64,000 nt of DNA from Mesodorylaimus sp. YZB2_4 (Eukaryota; Nematoda; Enoplea; Dorylaimida; Dorylaimidae): positions 62,001-126,000 of the forward strand of contig JASANH010001319.1 of assembly GCA_030248295.1 (NCBI GenBank). The letters run 5' to 3'. The position numbers and the translations under genes were made by a program. The notes under the pieces were generated by a model. The model searched no databases and was not told the DNA's origin. It saw only the letters and a list, made by a program, of their open reading frames with translations. This document shows, piece after piece, positions 11,237-23,300 of this stretch. Every line of letters begins with the position of its first letter. Positions within the stretch are counted from its first letter, which is position 1.

Positions 11237-13943
11237 ATGTCTGTTAGAATGTTTGATGGATCTATCAGAGTCTTGATATTTGGCTGGCTTTTGCTGACTT
11301 TCCCGGAAGCATGCATTGGACAACAGCAGGCGAATGTCGGGGAACAAATAGCCACTAGCCTGGCCAGTACTTTATTGAATGCCATTTTTCCCCAACTGAA
11401 TAATCGGAATGATAATTTTAACATCAGGCAGCAACCCAGTTTTTCTGGCGTTCCAGTCTTGACCGCACCGAGAACAGATTTGGCCTCTTCACCTACGGCC
11501 ATTTTTGGTCTGGGAGCCAGCGGACAGCAACAGGGGCTGCCTTTGGATCTGCAAAATTTCCCGGCTGGTGCACCATTTAACACAGCCAATGGCGCTGGTA
11601 CAGTTGGTGGCAATGACTTGGGGAACACTTTATTCCCATCTTTATCCCAATTGTCCAGTTCATTCTTGGCATCGGCACCTGGATCACGATCTGGCATTGA
11701 TGTGGGTCCGCGTGGAGGTGAGTGGTGTGGAGGGAACTGGTGCAGTGTAAAGTGGTTGGCTGTCCCATACATAAAAGACGGGTTCTACAACCGTGGCTAT
11801 AGAATGCTACCGACTGAAGTTGGTGCGACTATATAACTACGACTTGAGTGAGGCAAGGCCAGTCTCGCGACTATACATATCCCCGAGGGGTTGGCGTCTC
11901 CCAGGCAGAGGAAATCAATAATTCTCTCCCAATCGCCATGGCCTGCTAGCCGTTTGCTACAGTTCCACACCAAAGCAGTGTAAACAAGCTGCTAATCAAA
12001 AGCTGAAACAAGGCCGACTAATTTATCATGCTTTCAGGTTCCTTATCACCTCAGTCACTGCCCACTACCGGCAACCTGATCGAAGATTTCTCGCGAGTTG
12101 GTATTCTTCCAGCCTTGATAAACTTGGCCAGTCCAGCTATCAATGGCCGAAAAGCATCTGCTCCATCTCCAACAGCCCCCATAATCATTGATGTACCACC
12201 ACCAGTGCCACCATCGATCCCTCAACAGAAATCGTCGGCTCCGGGTGTCATTGTGCAACCATCGATTGAAGAACAAAGGCAGAGTAACTTGGAGTTGATC
12301 AACTCATTAAACTCGCCATCCCCGTTCGTCCTGAGCTATCCGTTCAACCGAATCAACCCCGCTGCAGCCACCAATTCATCTGATGTCCGCCTACGATCTG
12401 CAGTCCTCGTGGCACCATCGCAAGCCTCTAATGCAGCTCTCATTCAACAATCACCGCCCCTTTGGCCGCCAGTCAATCCAAATGGAGGGTTCCTATTACC
12501 AGTAGACAGTGCTCTCACATTGAACCAGCAGCAATTGCAGGGCACCGCGTTCTGGCCTCCGTTGCAGCCCCTCCCGCAATTACCTCCATTCTCTCAGATC
12601 CAACCTCAGCTGCCATTAGAACAAGCTCTTCCTCCAGTTGCCGGAGTACCCTCTGCGCCTAAGTCGAGACTGATCACATCCAATAGCGAGTCTACAGGAG
12701 AAAATTTTGGAACCAATTGTGCTCAATGTATACCTATCGATTTGCTACGTCTGTCAGGACCCTGGGTTCAGGTAAGTTCCGCTGACTCGCCATCAATCTT
12801 GGTACCACACCTCGTCCTGGGGATCTGTCAAGTATTACTCGTTGATTTTTGGGTATTAGGAAAGGAGTATTTGGGTCTTCAGAAAGTGATCACTGCACTT
12901 TTTACCCTACCTCTAGCGAGACTAGGGAACACTCTGATTTTTTTCTTAGGTTTATGGAAACCCTCAAGCAATGAAAACAATTTACACGTCAGTTGCCCAT
13001 CTGCAGTCACTTTATGGTGATGACAGCCTGCAATCGACTGACTTCAGTTCCATACAACCATCTTGTGTTGGAATTCAATGTGAGTGCGCTCACAAAGTTC
13101 TTGGTGTTTATGTGATAAGACGTGATTTTAGTCAGCAAGCCTCAATCACAAGGTCGTCGAAGTGAATCTACATTGAATTTATTTTTCCGAGATGATACAT
13201 CAACCAGGCAATTGCACGAGGTAAGCGATTGAGTAAACTGATATTATTATCTGAATCTTAATTTTGTCCGCTTAAAAGTCAAACTAGTGGGAGAGCCTAA
13301 TCAAAAGTCGACGGGACAAACAGAACACCACGAGTGTAGCATATAATTTTTTAAAGTGTGGTAGAGTCCAGCCAGAAGACCTAAATGTTCTATAGCATTT
13401 TATAGCGATGGTAATTGGGCTCTTGCTGTTCTCGTTATTTTTTGTCCCATAGGTCCCGCTAATCTACAGTTTCTGTCCTCATCTATTCCTTATATCCAGG
13501 CTGTTGGACGAGTCAAACAAGATTTGGACGCTAGCCCGAATTCAGTCAATATCAAACTGCCCGCCTTTGATCTACCAAGTAAGGCAATCCTGGAATCATG
13601 TTTTCAGACCACTACTTTTGCTTTGCCTCGCAGTGTGCCTTGTGAAATCTGGGCCCGCCACCAGCACCATGTACGGCTATGTGGTTCTGGCTGAGACCAT
13701 AGGAACGAATCGATGCAGATCTTATCACGTCTTCAGCAGACAAGCGGACACATTTTTCCGTGATTATAACGACGAAGTGGCCGCCTTTTTGAAATCGGTA
13801 TGACTGCCTTGGCTCATAGCGTCTAGGAATCCAATAAGATTCTGTCATTGTTTTAGCAAGTGGAAGAAAACGGTGTGAAACCAGTCGGTGTCCTGCCTTT
13901 CCCAGATTTATGCCAGTTGCGAAATATTGCCAAGATCTCATAG
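11237..13943 (+). CDS. Secreted lipocalin-related protein with long low-complexity N-terminus, 7 exons
   Basis: Exons 11237-11717, 12038-12771, 12950-13079, 13132-13220, 13500-13578, 13634-13797 and 13857-13943 join in frame to 587 residues. The start gives a signal peptide (hydrophobic core VLIFGWLLLTF, likely cleavage near CIG|QQQ). Residues about 30-385 are rich in Pro, Ser, Ala, Gln and Leu, without clear domains. The C-terminal 200 residues look lipocalin-like: CAQCIPIDLLRLSGPWVQVYG holds the G-x-W strand-A motif, YGYVVLAETIG resembles the central strand motif, and FFRDYNDEVAAFLKS resembles the C-terminal helix. This organisation recalls nematode lipocalin-related (LPR) proteins, some of which act in apical extracellular matrix; binding of a lipid is inferred from the fold only. 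A second ATG at 11249 could also start the signal peptide. All seven splice junction phases agree. Confidence 0.85.
11830..11990 (-). repeat. SINE-like repeat, family B copy in intron 1 of the lipocalin-like gene
   Basis: Carries ggccagtctcgcgactatac, the reverse orientation of the family B core, followed by a ggcgtctcccaggcagaggaa segment seen in related form at 3080-3110. Boundaries are approximate. Confidence 0.55.
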
Positions 13944-14570
13944 CCATATTATTCGTGTGCAATATTTTAGTTTGCGTCCAGGGTCCTCTATGACTGCATT
14001 GGTTATGCGAATTATACTTTAAACCTAAATATTTTGGATACAGTGTAAAAGAGATCAGATTACGAAATGTGGGCTCACCTGTCTGCAGGTTGATGTGACA
14101 CATCAGTAAAAAAATTACTTGAGGTGCCTCGTGCGGAAGCATGGCCTCCTCACTCTACATCACTCCACAGATCTAAGAACCTAGAGCTCCAAAATACCAA
14201 ATAAGGTTCGTCTAACATGAGGGACTACAGGGTACTCTACATGTTCTGTACGGCACAGCTGGCCTGAGCCCTGGTGGCGGTCGGTCCAGCCATGGTTGAG
14301 CGACAGTGTATAAGGGATGACCCAGGTCAATGTGGCCACCATGGTCGGCCGTGAGCGACACTATGGGTGAGCGACAATGCATTGAGGAAAACTTACAGTA
14401 GGATAGAGAGATTCGAATATGATGCGCAGGCACGTAAGATTTTATACCATGGATTTTGTTACGAATTCTTGGCATTCTTAGCATTCGACGGACCAGCGTT
14501 CAGTCGTGCCAGTTTTGGTGTTTGTTGCCCCTTTTTCGCAAATTGCTCATACTAGTTCTAGTATCAACAT
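13944..14570. other. Intergenic spacer before the MULE
   Basis: No coding exon recognised. Three copies of tgagcgaca lie within 14295-14385, possibly part of the transposon end. Confidence 0.45.
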
Positions 14571-15676
14571 GGTTCGATACGATAGCGTCGAGATTACAAA
14601 ATCAGGACAAGGCTTTCTGATCGATAATTGCTTATTTCGAAAGGATGGCGGTCGAAATGGCAAGGCCTACCTTGGTGCTTGGAATGGAGACGGGAAGCGT
14701 GCCAAGCGAGAGCCACCATCCAAAACGAAGAAGCAGTCGTGAGCGGGAATCACAATCACGGAGTTCCAGACATAGCCATGTACAACTTCCAAGCCCAGCT
14801 GAAACGGGCGGTGAAAAGCGTTCAGGATTCGCGTCTGAGCTCTCCAAGAGTCTACGACAACACACGAAACGCGGTTTTGGCCAAAGCTGACAATGCCGCT
14901 CAAAGAGAAAAGATAATTGCCCATTGCCTGCGTTCCGAGAAGCTCGAGGTGCGATGGCGCATGCACGATACGCAATGCTCCCTCCGAATCCTGATCACAG
15001 AAAAGGAATCGATTTCGCCACATTCGAGGATCAACTACGAAATCACGACGGCAGCGGCTTTGTGCTAGCTGATTCTGGCAACGATCAAAATCGTATTTTG
15101 GTATTTGGCAGCCAAACGAATTTGACGTATATCGCCGAGCCCACAGAATGGTATATGGATGGAACCTTTTGGGCTGTCCCGCATTTGTATTCGCAGCTGT
15201 TTTCGATTCATGCTTTCATTTTGGGGCAGCTATTTCCTCTTGTGTACACTTTGCTTCCCGATAAATCTGAAGTGACGTGCAGGCGCATGTTCACGATGAT
15301 CATGGACAGGATGGTCGCCCATGGCCTATACCCTAATCAATTTCGGCTTCAACGAATTATCAGCGATTTTGAAATCAGCCTTATCAATGCTGTTCACGAT
15401 ATGTTTCCTACAGCCTTTCACCAAGGTTGCTACTTTCACTACTCGCAAGCGATCTATCGTAAAATTGCCGAAATGGGTTTCAGCGTGCGCTACAAGAATG
15501 ACGAAGAGTTCAAGTTGCGGCGCCGCCACCTGATCGCTTTGGGTCTGATTCCTACCCACTTGAAATTTCAGTACTTGCAGGTGCTGCAACAAGCGTTCAT
15601 CGATGATGCCGATTTTTCCAGCTTGATCGCCCAGTATTTTATACCTACATTGTTCGGTCGACCGCCTGGTGGATAG
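14571..15676 (+). pseudogene. MULE-type DNA transposase with FLYWCH finger, frameshifted and truncated
   Basis: The protein is spread over three frames. Frame one starts at the ATG at 14571 and runs to about 14665 (RYDSVEITKSGQGFLIDNC, FLYWCH start). Frame two, about 14668-14945, gives CQARATIQNEEAVVSGNHNH, the rest of the FLYWCH finger, then a helical linker. Frame three, about 14942-15676, gives the MULE transposase core: EWYMDGTFWAVP with the first catalytic Asp, IISDFEISLINAVHDMFP with the second Asp, and GCYFHYSQAIYRKI, the C-x3-H stretch of this family. The third acidic residue and C-terminus are missing because the frame runs into a SINE near 15660. With two frameshifts and a truncation it is a dead copy; sequencing errors could account for the frameshifts but not the truncation. 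Terminal inverted repeats were not found. Confidence 0.85.
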
Positions 15677-15880
15677 GTGTCTGCCCATCTTCCCAGGGTG
15701 TTCGACATGCCCCAACCAGTACGGTGTCGCTCGCTCACCCATGGGAACGCCGCCTGGTTGGTAGGTCCCAGGGTGTTCAACTCGCGGTTAGGTAAATCAC
15801 TTCGTGTACAGTGTGTCCCCATCATCGAGTGCGCACACGATGGTTTGGTGATGCGGTAAGACATGAGCATGAATTGCGAG
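15655..15880 (+). repeat. SINE-like repeat, family C
   Basis: Contains a tRNA-like start with 'gcctggtggataggtgtctgcc', a 'cccagggtgttcaactcgcgg' segment and 'tttggtgatgcggtaagac'. The last string recurs at 25815 and the first at 25720 and 28530. It sits exactly where the MULE frame ends, so it probably truncated that element. Confidence 0.6.
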
Positions 15881-17392
15881 GCAGTTAGTAAGTAATAATG
15901 AGGTCATTGACCCATAAGGCTACATACCCGCATGTGTGTTACAGGAACTCTAGTCCGCATTGTTCCGTCCAATCAAGATGCAAAGCGTGGTCGTCATACT
16001 ATAGCACAGGCTCATGGCCTTTAAACACCCCGTGGGAGGGGGATCATATTAAAATTCGCTCCAGTCGTTTCTACATTTCTTAGCTTTCTGTCGGTTGACC
16101 CTGCCTGTTTATGGTTTCACGCGTGACTAGACGGATGAAGCTTCTATCGATCTTCGCTCCTTTGGCCGAGCCGGTGCTCATTGGCGCGTTATTGTGAATG
16201 GCACACTAGTGACGGGTTGTCATTGCTTCTGGGCCGCTTTGATTCGTCGATCTACGGCTTGCCGGCTACTCGGCTCTGCTATGACCGTGAGGAAGGACAC
16301 AAAATGATCAGCGCATGCAAACAAGCACTGCCAGTCTGGGTATGAAGACATAGTCGCAGATCCGATTCCTGCCACAGTCCTTCATAGCCATATACATTCA
16401 GTCAGTCTTATCATGTAGGCGTTATGTGTGTACAAGCCCCTTCTATGCTAGATGTGTACACAAGGCGTGAAAGTAGATTGGTAGATAGGCTTATAGGCTA
16501 GGCGGGAAAAGGGAGAGCAGCCGAGCTCAGTCTCGGCCAGCCAGTAAGCTCAACACGCTCGTGTGTGGGGGCGGCGAAAAGCGTACAAGAAACGAAGCGT
16601 AGAATGGTTTTTCCTGTTTCCGTTCGCCCAACCAGCCATTTTTAGCCTTGCATGCTTATTGGCCAGCTTTTATTATGGGTTCGCTTTCTTTCGTCATCCA
16701 ACCATCCACCATCATTCGATCATCATTCGTTTGGGCTTTCTATTGAAGCCAAGTAAGACCACATCCTTTCTTCCGTGGGCATAGGAGGAGCAGCTTACAC
16801 GTGCATGCGGATGATGGGCGTATAATTACAAATTCATGCCACTATCGCGTCCTAGCTAGCATCGGGTGTGCATTTTATTAGAATGGGCAGGTAAGTGATT
16901 GGGTCGATGTGCACAGGCAGCCAGCATACTCTTACGTCAATCGTCATCCACTGAACCGAGCGCAGCTAATATGAGAGCACGTCTCGCTCGGTTCGTCAAT
17001 CTTTGATCTGTTCTAGAAATAAAATATATTTGTGCAGCTGACTGCATTCGGTTGCGTTTCCATGTTAGAACCTGTTCACTGCTCTCTCACTGACCAGATA
17101 TTGCTACTATACCGAAACTAGATTTAGTCCCTCGATTTTCCGTTCTGCGAATATGCATTCATACCTACCTATGTCCCTGCGAAAAGCTACGTCGGGCAAT
17201 CGAGATCGAGCCTGGAATTTTTATGCTGCGTTAAAATTAGGGTTATGACAATGCTGATATGTTGAGCAGAAATATTTCGATGTGCTTTTTATATCCCCCT
17301 TTTAGACATCTGGACAAAATTAATTCCCAGTCTATTGAAAATATCGCACTGCTTACAACGTAGGCTTACAATTAGTTTACATCATTTCAACA
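15881..17392. other. Region upstream of complexin exon 1a
   Basis: About 1.5 kb with no recognisable exon. It must contain the promoter of the long complexin transcript, but no specific element can be named. Confidence 0.4.
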
Positions 17393-20300
17393 ATGGCGGG
17401 ATTTGTGATGAAACAAGCGATCGGTGGCAAGATTAGTGGCATGAAAGGTAAGGTTAGATTTTTGAAGTTTTAGGAACCTTTTACACACAAACGCAATGAT
17501 GTATGTTGCAATGTTGATCGCAGTCTTAGAACCCTGATATACATTGGAAATGCATAAAATTTTATTAGCACCACTGTATATACCCTCTGTGTAGCGGAAT
17601 GTATGGGTTGGTCGAAAATACATATATATGCGATAGGGGAAAGGTGCCCACCTACTGAACCTCAAACCTTCAGTTTCAATGGCGCTTGCCTTTTTTGTTT
17701 CCGGCATCTAGGCTTTCTAGACTTTGCTGCAGTTAGAAGCTTGCAATGCATCCCCACTGCATAACGAAACTTGTGCTGAGGAGTATGTCTTCATGCGAGT
17801 GTGGCTGTGTGTCCTCACCTTAAATCTTGGGCCCTAAGAACCTGGTTAGCCCAAGACACTCCTGGTAATTAGCCTATTTTTTTAGTTTTGCGTCATTGAC
17901 AGCGCTGAATTGAATCCGTGCATTGAATAGCCATAAAGTAGCAATGAGTACATTTAGTGCCTGTGAATTTCTCTGTTCAAGATTGATCAGGCCGTGACTT
18001 ACGTTACTGCAATAATTGAATAAAAGTGAAATCCTATCATTAATAACAGATTCTTTTGTTATGCATATACCACTTAGCAAGATATATTTATAATAGAAGG
18101 GATTTCACCTCGAAATTTATGCCCTTCTTTAACTGCGAGCGGCACCCACGCACGGTTTCACTTCCCCCTTCAACTGACTTATACCGCTGCAGCAGCAAAG
18201 ATTTTATGAGTAATTATTCTGGTGAACATTTTCAATAGGCGTCAACGAAATAATGATTCTGGTATTATTATTTTTTTGACTCCTTTTTCCACTTTTTTGA
18301 TTTTGCGGCTGCTAAACTTGAGTAGGACAACGAATCATGAAGATTTTTTCCAATATTGATATCGAGTTATCCTGCCAAGTCCTGCACTTGGTCTATGTAA
18401 AATTTGACCAATTCCAATCCATTTTTTCAACTCAAACCCGACCCGACCCAAACCCAGACCAATTGCATTTTTGGAAATTAGACCCTATCCAACCCAACTT
18501 TGTTATCACATATCTTCACAGTTTTAAATAATTCCCAGTCGAAGTTCAAAAAGCCCATTCTTAATTACAAAACCTGATTTTATCAGCACGCAAATGAGTG
18601 GTTATATCGAAAAAAGCCAAACAGTTTTCATTTTCCTCCCTTATTCATTCCATTTTCATAAGCAGTATTTAAGATCCGCGAGAGTCATAATTTTAAAAAA
18701 AGTTGGGTCTACTTAGGTTTATATGTTTGACCCAGCTCAACTCACTTGTCAGTTGCCACTGGGTTTCGCTTTAGAGCGTAATGCAGGACCTTACCGATGC
18801 GTTGAGAGCCTGATGTGGCGAGGCGATGTCACCGCTCTGCAACTCTTAAATGCCGTTTTCCGCACAATTTGAAGTATCAAAAGTTGTGGATTTTTGAGTC
18901 TCTTGGAAAATATGCAGCCTAGTCTACTGTAGCTTGACGCAGTGCGCCAAGACAAAATGATGTTCCACTAGTGCAGAAGGCCTGTACCTACCGCAGAGAT
19001 CTGCAATACCTACTGCAGTTTCCGACCAACAAGGCTTTGATCTTGGACTCGCAGTGGCCAGAGATACTAAATTTTGAAATTTTCCTACTGCATATTTTTG
19101 AGAAAGCTTATTGTCAGTCTTCTTACATAAAACGTGATCTGCAAAAAATATTCAAAATATTTAAAGATTTTAAAGGTGAAAATAGACGAGTCGAAATGCC
19201 TACAGTTCTGCAGTAGGCCATGAGTGCAGCTAACATAAGAGCATTGAGGAGTCATCGCGGGCAGGTAGCATCGGATTCCCAAGGGTATAAGAAGATTATT
19301 TACGCAACTAATCGTGAGTTTTAAGAGATTGAACTTATATTTTATAAGAAAGGCTGCCGGATCGTGTGATCGGGTGGACCCTTCGTATTTTTCACCCCGC
19401 CGGAATATTTAGGTTGCCCACACTGCCAGCCCCTCTCCTAGACTTCCTTGGCAATTAGCAGCTGAGCTCATCTGGGCTCACTACCCGGCGATGGAGGCCT
19501 GGCCTTGCCCGTCCAATATTCAAAAACCAGAAACAGAAATACTCTTTTACTACTCCAAATCTTGGACTGTCGCGACGGAGCGCGATGGATTTCAAGGCTC
19601 ACAATACAGCCCAGGAGACGCATGGTCGATTTGTGACTTTACGATGTGATTCTTTCCTTTATATGATTAGTTCGCTTTCCTGTGGCTCATTCTCTTCGTT
19701 CTGTCTCCGACCAGAGTGGTCGCCTGCTTATCTTTGTCCGTAAAAGACAGTGTAACGAAGCTGTGGTATATTCAGTCTCTCTCCTCCGGCCGACCTGAGC
19801 AGTCGGTTCTCTCGTCGCTCTCTTCAACTACGCTTCCACAACGCCGCTCTCGCTACAAGGACAGTTAGTCTCTCAAGCCGTATCACGCGCTGCTGCCGCT
19901 TAAAACCCCCGGCTGGTCAAATTTGCGGACTCATATTCTGCAGTACGGGGTCCACGCTCTAGAAGGTGTTTTTGATCGATATCTCCCGAACCGATCCACA
20001 ATTCGCGAAATCTCGTCGTAGGGTTCTCGAGTACCACGTCTCGCACAATGGGGTCAAGAATCATCAAAATCCATCCAGCAGTTCTCAAATGGCACCGGAA
20101 ATCCTTCCCAAAAAAAATATAGACTCTGTTTGAAATGTAAAGTCTTTTTACTGTATTTTTGTGAGTGGCAAGAAGTATCTTGTAGCACAGGCACAGCTCC
20201 TACTTGATGCTGCTAACAGAGTGACCAGGAAAGGGTGTTTTTGCTCCAGTAAGTATGTGCTAAGCCGCTTAGTGACTGTTTTGCTGTACTGTAAAATTGC

Positions 20301-23300
20301 CATGATGACCTGGAGAATTTATAGAGTTTTGATGCCCACGCGCAGTTTCTCAGGCGCTCCTCAGTTTAGTGTATCCTTATTTTAGTTCCCCTCGCCTTAT
20401 TATTATCGCTGCAAGGATTTGTATAGGGTATCACTCTGGTAAACATTTTCAGATATCGATTTAGATACTTCGAAACTTTTTTTCTCATACTATCCCCACT
20501 ATATTTTTTAAATGCGCCCTGTCTACACCCTGCGCATATTTAAATAAGTTCATTTAGCATATTGAAGAACAAGTTCTGCTCTTTTGCCCGCTCATCACCC
20601 GTCGACCACTTGAACAATGGTTGCCTAGCATCCTAACCTGTGCTCCCATCGGAAATGTCTGCATCGATTTTTCACTTCTATTCGAGTCTTTTTCGCGTGT
20701 GTGTCAAGGAGCTTATTCTAAAATTACTGAACCCGATAGGCTGAATACGGGAGACAGGGGTGCTTAGGGACCGTGTTTTGTATAGGAGGCACGAGATTGG
20801 ACTCACGAGCTTTTCATATTATTTCTGCTGATGCAGGGAGGGTTCTTTGCTCACGTCATTCGTTGCTTGAATGCAGTCAATTCCAGACAGAAGAATGGAC
20901 AGATCGAATTGAATAACGTTAGCTGCCATTGAATTGATCGCCTCAGAGACCATGCAGAATGGTTCACCATGGAAGCGAGACGCGTGCTGTTGAACTGCTC
21001 GTGATGAGAATGGCACATATCGAAAGCCTAGGCCTTGGCCGGGGATTTTAGAGCAGCAGCTTCTCTAGTTTTACCTCCGCCCTTTTCCCATTCGTCAAGC
21101 TAAGCTTAGCTAGTAGGACATCGGGGAAGGATACATTGAAAAGAAATTGAAGATTCCTGCGCCCTATGCCCCACCCGCCCCTCGCCTGCTGCTGCATTCT
21201 CATTTCCCTGGCCCGACCATAAAAGGACTCGCCGCTCTGCTTGATCACGGCCGCCTCCTTTCTCACATCAGTCCCTCCCCGAGTGCCCCTGTCGTATAGA
21301 CGATCGTCGGCCGAGCAGAAACAGACTCGATTGCATTGGCATCCTAGATTAAGAAGCTTTAAAGATTTTCGATATCTAAAAATTTTACTGCAAAAATGAA
21401 TATGATCGTGGGTGGTATGCTTGGTGGAAATCCGTTGGGAGGCAAGTTTGTCTTATTTTCTTTGTTAATCTTTTATTTTCTCATTATTTCTTGCCAGAAA
21501 TATCAGTGGTCCCTCCTAATTCTGCGGTCTTGCATCGAAAACATGGGTCACAATCTTTTTCTTCTAATCCGCTCAGAGATATGAGAAACTGGAGAGTCCT
21601 CGAAAATCCCGACAAAAATTGATCTTTAGAAATAATGACCAACTCGAGAAATGTCACGACTTCTTTTAAAATCATGCAGCTTACATATTTGGCTGGTCCC
21701 TGCGTGGGCTACAAAATGACGACAATCGACATGGTGGGATGAAAAAAGGCTACGGCCTATTGAGGCACACAAAAGTTCTTTTAAATTTTTTATATTTCCT
21801 CTTTTTGAGGAAAAGTCGAAGTATGAATTGATCATAAAGGCTTTTCTTGGTAGGTGGTTTGGATAAATTGACTGGCGGCGGCAACGAGGGCGGCGGTGAA
21901 ACGAAAGCCGAAGCAGGCGAGGATCCGGAAGTTGTACAAGCTCGTATCGAGGCCGAAGAACGACGAAAGGAGAAACACAGGAAAATGGAAATTGAACGAG
22001 AGAAAATGCGACAGGATATTCGAGACAAGGTAAGTGGACGGATATCGCAAGTGTACACACTGAACCAAAATGGGCTTCAGCGGGTTTTAGCGGCAATATC
22101 TTTTCATCGGCTTTTAGAAATCTGATCCTTGTAAGCAAGTGGATTAGTGTCTGTTGCAGCAAGAAACCATTCCAGGTCCGATCGAGTTTCCCGATACTCA
22201 ATACTGATTAAAGCAGGAAATCTTGGGTACAAAGTTCGGGTAGATGGCCATGCTAGCTTTTTGGTAGTCAGTACTTGATGGGGGGCCAGAAAAGCAGGCA
22301 GAGATGCAGAAAACATGAAGTCGAAGACGATCTGCCAGATCAGAGTGCTGCCAATTTCTCTGTCCAATGTCCAATGACCTTCACAGTCTTCTTTAGCCAC
22401 CGCAAAATCAGGTCCAGCTTTTTATGAGGCATGGACAATGTGTCCATTATATGCTGGCAATAAAGCTACTCGTGCAGATTCTCTTGTCTGAACGTGCTTT
22501 TTGTAAGAAATTAGTGGGTTTGTCAGAGTCTACCATAATTACAATTAGCATATGGGTTTACAGTGGCTAGGATAAGGCAATTACTGCGCAGTAACTTGTT
22601 TACTTATTGTTGATCGCCAAATAAGATGCCAGCCAACTTTTTCCGATCTACCTTCGGGGGGGGGGGGGGGGGGAGTGGTTTGAGAGTTCTCTTATTTTGG
22701 AGGGCACATTCCCATTGTTGGCCAAATGAATTTTACTTCCAGCACGCACATGTTCCGCTCAAAATGATTGCTTATTTTGTAGCAGACCTCTCCGAGTCGT
22801 TTCTGTTTACTGGGAGCAATTTTATCTTTATTTTACTTCCATTTGATTTAATTAATGTGTGACAGCCAGCAAGACCTCAGGGACAGGAAAGGGTTGATTT
22901 TTTATTTTGCGGATCAGTGTCAGCAGAAGACCACGATTAACCCTTTCTGGTTCATTGCAAGTGCATGCCTCATTTGCAAGTGAGGACATGTACATACAGT
23001 ATCTACTGTACATGTATATATGAATGGAATGGAGGCGAGGCACCTTAATGTGGCCCCGCACATGATTGCGCTTTCTGATGTGTCAGACAGCAGCAGACAA
23101 CTCTCAGCTCAGCTCCCATATGCCGTTTGGATCTCTTTCTCAAATGTGCTTCTCACCTATAATCTGCCGTGAGCTTATGTCCCTAGAGCCAAATGTATTC
23201 GGCGCCAACAACACATGCGCGTCAGTTTTGATGGCAAGGAGGTACATTTGGACTGATCGTAGTAACCATGGGTATCAACTGCCCCTATCACCATGGCAAC

